Assembly: GCF_024868665.1 (NCBI RefSeq)
Contig: NC_079907.1
Coordinates: 18,743,000-18,806,999 of the forward strand
Origin: Triplophysa rosa
Lineage: Eukaryota; Chordata; Actinopteri; Cypriniformes; Nemacheilidae
Reading direction: 5' to 3'
Length of the DNA stretch: 64,000 nucleotides
How positions within the stretch are numbered: position 1 is the stretch's first letter; every line of letters begins with the position of its first letter. Shown one piece after another: positions 41,982-52,120 of this stretch. The notes under the pieces are model-generated. The model saw only the letters and a program-made list of their open reading frames with translations, did no database searches and was not told where the DNA came from. A program made the position numbers and the translations under genes.

Positions 41982-42800
41982 ATGCCACAGGTATCGCAAG
42001 TTTTGAGGGAGCGTGCAATTGGCATGCTGACTGCAGCAATGTCCAGCAGAGCTGTTGCCCGTGAATTGAATGTTCATTTCTCTACCATAAGCGATCTCCA
42101 AAGGCGTTTCAGAGAATTTGGCAGTACACCCAGCCGGCCTCACAACCGCAGACCATGTGTAACCACACCAGCTCAGGACCTCCACATCCAGCATCTTCAC
42201 CTCCAAGATTGTCTGAGACCAGTCACCTGGACAGCTGCTGCAACAATCGGTTTGCATAACCAAAGAATTTCTGCACAAACTGTCAGAAACCGTCTCAGGG
42301 AAGCTCATCTGCATGCTCGTCGTCCTCATCGGGGTCTCGACCTGACTGCAGTTCGTCGTCGTAACCGACTTGAGTGGGCAAATGCTCACTGTAACGAGGA
42401 AGGCGAGACAAGATCCATGAGGAAATGGCGCAAGGCCGGTGACGCGAGTGATAATGAGTGTCAGCTGCGCATTGCACCGGTCTCGCATCTCTCACAGAGG
42501 AGTTCTGGAAGCATAAAAGGATGAGCGACAGGAGTGTACGACGAGAGAGGACCAGGCCTGGACATTATGTTAAGTTTAATTTATGTTTGTTTGGCCGGCA
42601 GTTGACCGTGAGGTAGCTGTCGGCCCTTTACTTCCGTTTTGTGGTTTGTTTATTTTATTAAATATTGGTTTGAACGTTCACCAGTTCCCACCTCCTTCCT
42701 TCCTTACTTTGAACAGTATTACACTCACACTCGATGGCGTCTGGCACTTTGGAGAGGTGTTCTCTTCACAGATGAATCAAGGACAGATTCTGACCCCCCA
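41982..42800 (+). pseudogene. Tc1 transposase, interrupted and truncated
   Basis: The product starts MPQVSQVLRERAIGM and has the paired-type helix-turn-helix region (SSRAVARELNVHFSTISDLQ and RISAQTVRNRLREAHLHARR). The frame is clean up to RNRLEWANAHC at 42389, where an LTR is inserted. After the LTR the gene resumes at 42729 with RWRLWHFGEVFSSQMNQG-like sequence in a shifted frame, equivalent to the segment holding the first catalytic Asp (FTDESR). It then jumps to the 3' inverted region, so the rest of the DDE domain is gone. Confidence 0.82.
42390..42723 (+). mobile_element. Solo LTR inserted in the Tc1 transposase
   Basis: It starts TGTAACGAGGAAGG and ends AGTATTACA, with a perfect 5-base target duplication, CTCAC, at 42385-42389 and 42724-42728. 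It contains GCATAAAAGG (TATA candidate, about 42512) and TTATTAAATATTGG (possible polyadenylation region, about 42655). It is a different family from the TGTCA LTRs. The insertion must postdate the Tc1 copy. Confidence 0.9.
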
Positions 42801-43511
42801 ATACAGTAAAACTGCACATTTTAGTGTGGCCTTTTATTGTGGCCAGCCTAAGACACACCTGTGCTATAATCATGCTGTCTAATCAACATCTTGATATGCC
42901 ACACCTGTGAGGTGGATGGATTTATCTCGGCAAAGGAGAAGTGCTCAGTAACACAGACAGATTTGTAAACACTATTTGAGAGAAATAGGCCTTTTGTGTA
43001 CATAGAAGAGTTCAGCTCATGAAAAATTGGGGCATAAACAAAAGTGTTGCATTTATAATTTTGGTCAGTGTATAAACTAATGAATCCTTAACTTTGAAAT
43101 TGGTATGATCAATTTTATGCCTTTTACAAAGAATGATTGGATTCAAAATACAACAAATCTTATAAATTATATTTGAAATATTGTTAAAATTGTAACAAAA
43201 AATATATTTAAAAAGTAGATTTAAACAAAATCTTAATATGTAAATATAATCCTCCTTATTAAATTATATATTATTGTGTTTTGGTAGTGACAAAATTTGG
43301 GGAGAGGAAGAATATTTCAAAACTTTCTGAAAATACAATATGAAAATGAAAGGTCCTGCGTGTAATTATTTGGGGATCCATTGACAGAAATGCAATATAA
43401 TATCCATAACTATGTCTACAGAGGTGTATCAAGACTTAATGAAGACTTATACATAATGAAGCGTTATATTTTTATTACCTTAGAATGAGCCCCCTTGCAT
43501 GGAATTCATCA

Positions 43512-44252
43512 TGTTGTTTGTGTTGCGATCCCGGCCTTCTTGGGGTCTGTGTCTTGCGGGGTTTGTGTTTTGTTTTGTCGAACATGTGGAGTGCCGTTTG
43601 ACAGCTCTCCATGTGTCCGGTGTCTGCGTCATTCGCCCCGCCCTCGTGTTTCCCTGTCAGGATTTCCCCACTCACCGGCTCTCATCACTCTCACCCATCA
43701 CTCTCACCCGTGGCTCCTTTTCTAATGAGTACTCACCACTGTTCATGTGTTTACCTCACACCTGTAGCTTATTCCTTATTTGTAGACCTTCCTATTTATG
43801 CCCTTTCGTCCTCTCGTCTTGTGTCAGACCGTACTTGTTACTATCGCCTATTCTGACTGCCCCGGTGCTAGCGTGTCTAGTACCGTAGAAGCCTTTTTTC
43901 CCCTAGTCCTAGTCCTAGTCTTGCTCGTCGTGTTTTCCCATTTTTGTGGCTCCTCGAAGCCATTTTACTTTGTCTCCTGCTTTGCCTCCTTTTTGTTATT
44001 CCTTGCTCTCTGTCCCGCAGCGCTCCTGGACCCGGACCTCTCCTTCCACACTTCCACTGTCCAGTCACGCTCGGCGGCTCCTGCTTCACGGGTGCCGCGT
44101 CTCTCCATTGCAGAACTTCGCACCGGACCGAGCACCCTCCCGTGACTATCTCCTGCCGGTGGCATCACGGACATTATTGCGCTGTCTTTATTTTTAACAA
44201 TAAAGTGTACTGTTTCACCCGCAACTGAGTCTACCGTTTCTGTACCATGACA
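43512..44252 (+). repeat. LTR-like segment ending CATGACA
   Basis: C/T-rich sequence with a TATA-like CCTATTTATGCCC near 43790 and AACAATAAAGTG near 44197, ending GTACCATGACA. This resembles the 3' part of the TGTCA...TGACA superfamily, but the start (TGTTGTTTGTG) is only a guess and no target duplication was found. It is followed by about 90 bases (CAGCCGTCGTAGTGC on) typical of another dispersed fish repeat. Confidence 0.45.
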
Positions 44253-44564
44253 GTTTCAGCCGTCGTAGTGCTTTGAAAGGAAATGGGAGGAGTGGAGTGA
44301 GCCGTTGGTTGCAATTTGCAGGCCTCGTCACTAGATTTCACTGACTGGTCCTTTAATTGCATAATTACAAGAAATATGTACCTTTGATATTATACGATTT
44401 GTATACATTAAAAAAACTCTGGGAAAAAAAAAAATTTCAAGATGTTTCCAACTCCGATTTTGAACCATTCTGTAGAATGGCCCATATATGAATGATGCAT
44501 GTATGCAGGATTAAGTTGTGAGAGAATGCCTTTGAAAAGTATATCTTTCCAATGAGGGCAGAAT

Positions 44565-45168
44565 GACTGGCTGGTAACTGTACATAGAATTATATAGTAC
44601 TAACAATTAATAATTAATAATTATTAGAAAAACAGTGTCCATCTCACATCTCACCATGTAAGACCACGCATAAGTATTAACATGCTCTTAGCAATAGCAC
44701 ATTTGCACTATCAACATGGGTGACACATTAAAGTAACTCAAATAGCAGCAGATAATAACAATAATACGTTGTTTAGGACAGGAGAACATAAGGTTAATTA
44801 TTTGTACCACTATTAGTGGGTTAAATCCAATATTAACATTAGGAATTGTCAAACTGACAGTAAGCAAAGTGCTGCATCATTATGTCATCCATGATTAGAC
44901 GGTAGATAATTATATAACAAACCACTAGTCATTTCACGCTTTGCTTAAACTGCTTATACTCACGGTTAGTTGCACGCACAATCCACCAACAACAGTATTT
45001 ACATGAAATAAACTCTAAACTTTACTGGAGTACTGCTCTGTCTGTTCATCACTTCCCCGAGAACTGTTCTCTGCATGAGATTGCACAGTCCTTCCGGGAT
45101 TGTAATAACTGGTCCTTTAGCGCCCTCTACTGGATGGCTCCAATCAACATACTGTTCCATTTGCAACA
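44565..45168 (-). repeat. 3' LTR of the BEL/Pao element (truncated)
   Basis: From GACTGGCTGGTAACTG at 44565 it aligns with 52314 onward of the 5' LTR and ends TTTGCAACA at 45168, just before the polypurine tract (CCGCCCCC on this strand). Nothing matching 52121-52313 is present, so the distal third is missing. Confidence 0.8.
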
Positions 45169-45215
45169 GCCGCCCCCAAATTTGTATCACAAATTTGCAG
45201 TCACTAGGGAAATTT

Positions 45216-46400
45216 TCAGTTTCCGTTATCTGGTACAGAGGGGAGGCGGATTAGATGGCTGACAGGTCGGAGGTAAACACGATCTTTTACTTTGACCTCT
45301 GCTGTGCGTATTCTACCATCGGTCCCAGGGTTTACTTTGGTTACTCTTAAAGTTGGCCAAAGTGCTCTGGGCAGTAGTGGGTCTATTATGAATACCACTG
45401 TGTCCAGTTGCAAGGGGGCTGTATCTGTTTGCCATTTGTTACTAATTTGCAAAGCGGGTAAATAGTCTTTCAGGAATTGGGACCAGAATCTGTCAGCTAG
45501 GACTTGACAAGCTCTCCAGTGCCGCTGACTCAGTAAATTGGAATCATGATAGATGGTTTGGGGCAGTGAGGGGTCCAGCCATCCCATCAGAAGGAGATTG
45601 GGGGTGACGGGGTCTGGGTCAGCCACGTCAGAGGAGATGTAACCCAACGGCTTGGAGTTTAAAATCCCCTCGATTTCAATGAGGATTGTATTGAGCATTT
45701 ATTACGTCACAGACTGGGCATTAAGGGTAGCATATAATGCTGTCTTTATGGATCTGATTTCTCGTTCCCACTTTCCTCCAAAGTGGGGTGCACTAGGTGG
45801 ATTAAAAACAAACTTAATCTGCTGTTCAGCCAGGTGAATTTGCAAGGTTGCGTGTAACTCTTTGAAAGCATCATGAAGTTCTCGCTCATCTCGGCCAGCT
45901 TGCCTCTGCGAGAAATAAATCTCCTTAAAGCCACTAGGAAAGAGTCTGTGTTCATACTGGTCAAGATCTCAATATGGACTGCCCTGGTTGTTAGACATTT
46001 AACTAGGATCCCCCATCTCTTCTCATTATGTCGACCTATTTTCACCAGAAATGGGCCAAAGCAGTCCATTCCAGTAGAAAAGAATGCTGGGCAATGTAAG
46101 CGGAGGCGGGCAGGAGGTAGGTCTGCCATCTGAGGAAAAACTGGTTGAGCTATCCATATCTGACATTCAGCACAGGCATGTTGCTCTTTGCGTATAGCTT
46201 CACGCCCCCTGAGTATCGCCGTAATTCCCTGAAAAGTCGTTCAGAACCCGGATGCTTCAAATCTCCATCAGTGTGCTGAAAGAGCATTTTTGTCACTGGG
46301 TGTTTTGGATCCAGAACAACAGGGTGGGCCATTTCTGGTGCTAGCTGGCTGCATCTGCGTAATCTACCCCCAACTCGAAGAACGTGCTGTTCTTTGTTTC
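45216..46400 (-). pseudogene. BEL/Pao integrase, frameshifted
   Basis: The N-terminal zinc region lies near 46332-46150 (HPVTKMLFQHTDGDLKHPG with HHCC spacing, the cysteines falling in a shifted frame). The core at 46129-45746 shows the first Asp in TGMDCFGPFLVKIGR and the CLTTRAVHIEI block. A change to MSENFMML replaces the usual second-Asp region (LLSDRGTNF). The C-terminal part is open at 45698-45216: EIEGILNSKPLGYISSD, then a CWRACQVLADRFW-like block (HWRACQVLADRFWSQFLKDY) and RDRVYLRPVSHLI-type end. DNA strand transfer is the family function; this copy cannot perform it. Confidence 0.78.
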
Positions 46401-46599
46401 AGTTGCGCTAGGCGGCTTGAAGTTGGTAGTGGTTTACCAGCTGTGAGACATTGGGTCTCCTCTGGAAACTCTCTTGTTGAGCTGCCTTAAGGATCTTTAG
46501 TTCAGCTCTTTGGTATGTCTCGGCTGTGGGACCCTGAGAGTCAGATAAGGCCGCCCCATGCAAGCACTCTGCAGTTGCCTTTACTAGATCCTTAAAGCA

Positions 46600-47080
46600 A
46601 CCAAAATCTGTGGGGTTCGGTAGGGAGGAGTAAGAAGTTGTCACAGTGTTGAGGCATGAAATTGGTTTCCTTATTTCTTTTGTAGCCTCCTCTTTGGGGC
46701 CTGTGGGAGAACTTGGCCAGTGCCTTGGTGGCAGCCAAAGAAAGGGAGATCCTTTGGGCCACCGACTTTCACCTGTCAGCGCAAGCAGAGGCTTACCGCC
46801 CTTGTAATGTCATCAGCCGGGTTGTTCAAGGAGTCAACGTAGGGCCAGTCTTGGTTGTTTATTAATTACTGTATCTCAGTTATTCGTGTCCCTACAAACA
46901 CCTTAAAGTGGCAGGAATCAGACTGGATCCAGGTCAGGACTGTGGTGGAGTCTGTCCACAGAACAACACGGGAGATATCTAGAGTAAGTTCTTTCTGCAG
47001 TAACTGTGCAAGTTGGGCACCAGTGACAGCAGCACACAGCTCCAGTCTGGGCATTGAAAGCTGTTTCTTAGGGGCCACTC
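46600..47080 (-). pseudogene. BEL/Pao RNase H
   Basis: Conserved blocks are KKQLSMPRLELCAAVTGAQL and VVLWTDSTTVLTWIQSD, holding the Glu and Asp of the RNase H active site. The remaining parts downstream (46644-46408) are a linker to the integrase with several frame changes (a break near 46800). Confidence 0.72.
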
Positions 47081-47377
47081 ATGATCTGGAAGTCATGAAA
47101 GATACTTCCATCTGCCCTTCTTGGCCCTCAGTACGCAGGTACCCGACAGACCCATAAGCCCGCTCTGATGCATCACAGAAGATGTGAACTTCTCTTATAC
47201 AACACGGGTTGTCCAACCGAGGGCTTACATAGCATTGAGGTAAGCTGAGTGTTTCTAGATGAAGGAGTTCACATTCTCATTCTCTTTGTTTACTCCACAG
47301 CAGTTGAACCAGAATTTTAGCCCTTGTTGTAAATGGGGTGATGAACCCAAAAAGGGTCATACAGGCTGGCCAGTACT

Positions 47378-48530
47378 CTAGATATTCCTCATGGTTGGGG
47401 GGTTTGCTTTCTGTAGATGGGACTTATATACCAGCGTATCTGATTTGTACCTCCATCGAAGTCCCAGAGCGTGCTCCTGTGGGTCCATCTGACTTTGGTT
47501 GAGCCACTGTTCGCTGTCCTGGGACAGTATTTCTGAGGGAAGGTGCCTTATAACGTCTGGGACGTTACTTGCCCATTGCCTTAAATCAAAACCTCCACTA
47601 GCCAGTAACTCTCTCATCCTGTTCACCAATGCTTTGGCTGCATCAGAGGAAGTAAAACTGTGAAACCAGTTGTCCACATAAAAGTGTCTCTCGACGGCAT
47701 TACGGACATCCTCTCTTGCTGAGTGTGATCAGCAACGTGTCTCTGAAGTGCATACGTTGCAAAGCAGGGGGAGCAAGTTGTACCAAATGGCAAGACCTCC
47801 CATTCGTACACACTGGGGGTATCTCTTTGCATGTCACGCCACAGAAACCGCACCAGGGGTCTGTCCTCAGGGATGAGTCTCACCTGATGGAAGATACCTT
47901 TTATGTCACTACTGACAGCTGTGGTGTGTTCCCTGAATCTCAGCAAGATCCCTAGCAACGAAGAGCTGAAGTTAGGACCTGGCATAAGCTGTTCATTCAA
48001 ATTGTCTTCCTGATAGGTGAAGGAACAATTAAACACACTTCGGTTTTTGTTATTGTGTGTCACCATGTGGTGTGGGATAAACCGTGATTCGTTGGAAGAC
48101 TCCCACACATCTTTACTTACTTTTGTAGCATACCCTGCCTGTTCAAGCTTCAGGATTTCTGAGTTGTATGCTGTGGCAAGGATCCTTCAGGATGCGCTTT
48201 TCTATGTTCCGTAGGTTGGCAAGGACTGCATTCAGGCCAGCATGTAGTTTGGGCATGGATGACACTCTTAGTGGTGGTGTGGCGTATCGCTGGACTCAGT
48301 TTATGTTTACCCGAAGTGTCTTGGTGTGCAAAAGGTCCATTGCTCTCTGATCCTGGCGTGACCTAGTAACCAGCTTCTCGTTCCTGTATGGCAGGACGTC
48401 AAGCTGCCAAAGCTTCTCCACATGGTGATGCAGCTCAGCTGATGGGGATATTGTTGCTACGAACAAGCATGACTGTGTTCCATTCTGCTGTTGTAAGCAC
48501 TTGGTAGGACCTTGAAATGTCCAGCCTAAT
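47378..48530 (-). pseudogene. BEL/Pao reverse transcriptase
   Basis: Reading down from 48530: RRHYRLGWTFQGPTK-type linker, MDLLHTKTLRVN, then the polymerase with VFNCSFTYQEDNLNEQL, motif A AVSSDIKGIFHQVRL, EVLPFGTTCSPCFATYAL, and motif C as FYVDNWFHS (Asp-Asn in place of Asp-Asp, a variant I believe to be common in fish BEL elements). Then LASGGFDLRQWASN. Frame changes lie near 48110 and 47650. The linker is interrupted by the hAT at 48534. Confidence 0.8.
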
Positions 48531-48533
48531 CGG

Positions 48534-49298
48534 TAGTGATGGCGAGATGAAGCCTCGTCAAGCATTGAAGCTTTTCAGCCAAGTGGTTCACAAAAGGGTT
48601 CATTTCTCGAGGCTTCATTTGCTCACAATACCATCTGGTGGCCAAAGAGTGTAAAACAGGCAGATACATTACAGATGTGCCTGATGTGGTCGGTGATACA
48701 CTGTATTTTGCACCAGTTAAGGCTTAGAAATAACGGTGAAGGAAAAAAAATCAACTTCCTTTATACTATTTATATGAATATAATGTGTATTTTCTGGTGG
48801 TATATAATATAATTATTGTATTAACGCATTTGGCAGACGCTTTTATCCAAAGCGACTTACATTGCATTATCCTATAAATTTATACATATGTACTGTATGT
48901 GCAATCCCCTGGGATCGAACCCACAACCTTGCGTTGTTAAAGCAATGCTCTTACCACTGAGCTTAACTTATTAACTTATTGGCTTGAAATAATTGTGTGT
49001 AAATCAATTATTTGGTCATAATAGGCAGAAGGGGCAATATTATTATTGTAAAACTGGAAAGTGTCTGGGTTTAACTGGGCAGTGAATGTGCTTGTGGTAC
49101 TTGGTTTATATAGCTGTCAAAATGTTGTGGCAAGATTCGAACCGCTTACTGAACAACTCGGGTGGAAGCGAGGCATCAGACGTCATCTATGACGTCATTG
49201 GTCTAAAGCGATACAAGCCTCGATACGCGCTTCACTGAAAGCTTCCAGGATTTCTCGACACACGCTCCGAAGCCTCGGCTCAGAACGTAACATCACTA
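48534..49298. mobile_element. Non-autonomous hAT transposon inside BEL/Pao pol
   Basis: The ends are TAGTGATGGCGAG and ACGTAACATCACTA, with 8-base inverted tips TAGTGATG. A perfect 8-base target duplication, CTAATCGG, lies at 48526-48533 and 49299-49306. Subterminal GAAGCCTCG and CGAGGCTTC words repeat in both orientations. A SINE fragment is nested at 48820-48965. Removing 48526-49298 rejoins the BEL frame at RLGPVAVRTRLG. Confidence 0.94.
48820..48965 (-). repeat. tRNA-derived SINE (V-SINE-like)
   Basis: On the minus strand a tRNA-like head is readable: GCTCAGTGGTAAGAGCATTG (A box) and GTGGGTTCGATCCCAGG (B box). After about 45 bases comes the core GTCGCTTTGGATAAAAGCG, a sequence widespread in fish SINEs of this type. 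No TSD was delimited. It lies inside the hAT element. Confidence 0.7.
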
Positions 49299-49306
49299 CT
49301 AATCGG

Positions 49307-49470
49307 GTCCTAACAGCCACCGGTCCCAACCTTACTGGTTGAATTGGGGTTATTAGGTGTGGAAAGTCAGAACCAATGAGGAGGAGGGGCTGTGGGCATT
49401 TGATCTCCTGCAGGGGGAATTTCCTCAGGTGTTTGTATGTGCACTGCAATCGTTCCACAGAGTATGTGTG
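49307..49470 (-). pseudogene. BEL/Pao pol fragment between hAT and solo LTR
   Basis: On the minus strand this encodes QCTYKHLRKFPLQEIKCPQ and LLIGSDFPHLITPIQPVRLG, the protease C-terminal side typical of BEL elements (LLIGSD...). It connects to the protease part at 50013 after removing the solo LTR and to 48525 after removing the hAT. Confidence 0.75.
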
Positions 49471-50007
49471 TGTCACGGCTCTGCTTCCTTAGTCATGTTT
49501 TTCTTGGTCCTGTAGCAGAGCCATGGCAAAGTCTTTGGTTATGTGTGGAGAGAAACATATTATTGTCCTTTTGACAATAATATGCGTTCTCTCCAGTGTC
49601 TCGTCATTGGCCCCGCTCCTTTCGTTTCCTTGTGATCTTTCCCTGAGTGTTTGATTAACCACACCTGCCCCATGTCGTTATCCCTCGTTTGTGTTCCCTA
49701 TATATACCTTCTTGTTTCTTTGTCCTGTGCTCGTGTATTGCGTTGTGTATGTGCTCATGTCGTTGCTCGTGTTCCTGTTACAGCCCGTGTTCCTGTTATT
49801 TGCCCTGTTCGTGTAATGTGAGTGTTGTGTTTTAGTCTTAGTCACCCTGCCGTGTTTGTTTTTGTAAGACGTTGTGTCGTGCCTTGTTTTGTTAGTTTGT
49901 TTTTGCCCCCCCGTGGGAAGTGTTTTGTTTTTCGTTTCGTGTATTAAAGTCTTGTGTTTAACCCCTTCACGTCTGCCTGCGCTTGGGTTCTTCCGCCATT
50001 CGTGACA
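49471..50007 (+). mobile_element. Solo LTR of the TGTCA...TGACA family inside BEL/Pao
   Basis: It starts TGTCACGGCTCTGC at 49471 and ends CATTCGTGACA at 50007, with the target duplication GTGTG at 49466-49470 and 50008-50012. It contains TATATATACC (TATA candidate, about 49700), TATTAAAGTC near 49943 and the family block TTTAACCCCTTCACG. It is clearly younger than the BEL element it interrupts. Confidence 0.93.
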
Positions 50008-50012
50008 GTGTG

Positions 50013-50470
50013 CTCAGCTAAACCTAACTGGTCTGCAGTGAAGGCTCCATTAATCTTGTAGACTCTCTCTGGATGGATAGCCTTGTATCACTCGTAAATC
50101 CTGTTGAACCGTCCTTAGTGTGAGGTTCTCTGGAGAGCCTTGAAGTTTCAATTGCAAAGCAGCATGCTGGAGGAGGATGGTATGCTCGGATCCATCATCT
50201 AAAATGGCATACGTCTCCAGGGTATCAGTGCCGTTGCTTAGGAGCACCTTGCTGACCTTGATAAGGACCTGACTACATCCCGCTTTCCGGTCTAGATAAA
50301 GGATGTCAACCAAGGAATTGGTTGATTCAGGGTTTGTTTCAGCGCTGTATTTATTGCGCCTTGATTGTTCCTCTGGTTTTGTGTTAATACCATGAAGGAT
50401 ACTCAGATGCTTCCCACTGCAGGTGCTACAGCTAACTCTTAAACGACACGTCCACATCTCCAGCTTCGAC
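50013..50470 (-). pseudogene. BEL/Pao protease region
   Basis: On the minus strand: CRLRVSCSTCSGKHLSILHG (zinc-knuckle remnant with CSTCSGKH), then VLIKVSKVLLSNGTDTLETY and the aspartic protease site AILDDGSEHTILLQHAAL (DDGS). The frame is open from 50487 to 50050 and then meets a stop before the solo LTR. Confidence 0.78.
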
Positions 50471-51937
50471 GATTGTTTATTATCCACTGCTTATGCTGTT
50501 GTTGGGTGAGCTGAGAGAAGTTAGAAAAGTCATCAAGGTTGTGCAGGTTGTTACAACAATATGGACAGTACAGTCTTGATTTCTCGGGCCACTGTAGAGC
50601 AGGCTTTGTGGTAGAAGGCATCTCAGGGGCAGTAGTTTGAGTAGATCCCAACAGCACAGTGGTTGGTTTGTTTCCCCATTTGCCATCCCTTTTCCGCTCT
50701 TTCAGTCTTTTAGTAGCCTCTCTGTTAGCCTCTCTATAAGGTTGAATGTATCTGCTCCTTCCTGAAACTGTAGTTCGTACTCCATCCACTCTGCAAAGTC
50801 CAGTAGGAAGGGAACTCCACGCTTTATTGGGTGAAGGTATCGCCTAAAGTTGGCTCTGAATTCCTGCGGCAGTTTACTGCTTAATCTGGCAACATGCGAT
50901 CCGCACTGAAGTTCAATGCGGTCTTCCATTCCAACCAGTGCTCGAATTCTCATTGCGAATTTACGAAATCCCATTGAATCTCCTGGATGAATTGTGGGCC
51001 CATCCATTAACTCTGTTATTCTCCTCAATGCCAATTAGTGAGGCTGACCATAGTGATGGATGAGAGAGGCCATCGTATCTGAATAAGGATGCAAAGAGTT
51101 ACTGTAGGAATCAGCAATTAGAAGTGCTTCCTCAAATTTGAGATGGTCCAGCAGAATTTGGTACTTAAATCTCTCTGTGGCATCAGCGGGGAGGATATTG
51201 TCAAAAGATATTCGAAGCCTTGCAAATTCTCTTGGGTCGTTGCTGGTGAAATCTGGGATTGGTGGCTTGGGGCCTCTATACGATCTCTCCTGACTGCGTG
51301 GTCGTGAGTCACTGAAGATGTAATCCCTTGGTGGGGGCAATGGAGGGTTAGCAATATTACATGAGTTCGCCCATTACTCTGACTCCTCCTCATCGTCAGT
51401 TGGCTGTTGATATCTTGGTGTGGAGGGGGAAGGCAAGTATTTTAGTTCTAAATGGCGAACACGTTCCTTTAACTCCTCCATAACATCTGTGATGCCTGAA
51501 ATAGGCTTTGTTGGTCTCTCATTCAATGTCACTGGCGGAGGTGGTGGTGGCCAATCTTTCTCCTCGTGTGCTGGCTGATAAACAGACTGAGGTGGTACAT
51601 TGAGAGAGGATTGTTGCCTCCTACTGGCACTGGCGTAAGATTCAAGTGGTTGTTGTGGAGGAGGGTTTGCTGGATAAACTCTGCTAGTGTCCATATGACG
51701 CTGCATATCCAGTACAGTCTGATGTAACCACCTGTTTTCATCCTGCAGTTGCTTAAGAACTTCCATTATAGGCGGAGTATACTGTGATGCTACAGGGGTG
51801 CTCTCATAGAGGGGAACAGGGTTCGGTGCTAAAGGCATTCTCTCCATGACGTCTGTACTCCAATTATGTGGGCTGTACGCTTGGTGGAGAGGTGTCATCT
51901 CGGCGAATCCCTCCATATATCTCCCTTTCTCCTTCAT
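50471..51937 (-). pseudogene. BEL/Pao gag, frameshifted
   Basis: The N-terminal part at 51937-51374 (MKEKGRYMEGFAEM) has a coiled-coil-like EELKERVRHLELKY and a glutamine and proline-rich middle. The capsid region follows at 51340-51035 (PKPPIPDFTSNDPREFARLR and ALLIADSYSN) and 51034-50702 (RRITELMDGPTIHPGDSMGF, LDFAEWMEYELQFQ). After a shift comes LYCPYCCNNLHNLDDFSNF, a cysteine-rich knuckle. Upstream in the same frame, 52094-51940 encodes an extra leader. Stops at 51374 and 51035 plus a shift at about 50700 break it. Confidence 0.75.
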
Positions 51938-52100
51938 TCTTGTGCTGACTCAGTTTGTCGAAAGCTACTGGGTGTAGGAGATCAACTTCGTACTCCTTTA
52001 GCCAGACAGGAGGATATCTTTGTTGGCGTGGATGAACATCGTCTGGTTTAGGGTCTTCACCAAATGGAGCATGAGCCATCCTTATCCACAGCAATCACCA

Positions 52101-52118
52101 ATCCGGCTCGAAGGACCA
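52101..52118 (-). other. Primer-binding site, tRNA-Tyr
   Basis: The plus-strand sequence ATCCGGCTCGAAGGACCA is the exact 3' end expected for a vertebrate tRNA-Tyr including CCA; the minus strand therefore carries TGGTCCTTCGAGCC right after the 5' LTR (two-base spacer). This fixes both the element's direction and the LTR boundary at 52121. Confidence 0.85.
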
Positions 52119-52120
52119 TA

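Larger units (their letters stand above)
41696..43070 (+). mobile_element. Tc1/mariner transposon, internally deleted
   Basis: The left end CACTGAAAAAAATTATAAACGC and right end GCATTTATAATTTTGGTCAGTG are inverted, with the target TA at 41694-41695 and 43071-43072. Longer inverted stretches (CCTCACAGGTGTGGCATATC at 41876 and its inverse near 42895) are typical of this Tc1 group. A solo LTR interrupts the transposase. Without the LTR the copy is about 1035 bases, so roughly a third of a full Tc1 is missing from the 3' half of the gene. Confidence 0.9.
40602..44485. mobile_element. Unclassified TIR element with ACTACCGAAACA subterminal repeats
   Basis: Perfect 15-base inverted ends, ATGGGCCATTCTACA at 40602-40616 and TGTAGAATGGCCCAT at 44471-44485, bracket 3.9 kb. 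After subtracting a nested Tc1 (with its LTR) and another LTR, roughly 1.7 kb belongs to the host element. The motif ACTACCGAAACA recurs in both orientations: 40961, 41145 (variant), 41274, 41288 (GACCGAAAC), 41318 (inverted), 41565 (variant), 41606, and 43277 (inverted). No transposase frame survives. I do not see a clear TSD. Pairing of the two ends could be coincidental, but the repeated motif on both sides of the Tc1 insertion supports one element. Confidence 0.5.
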
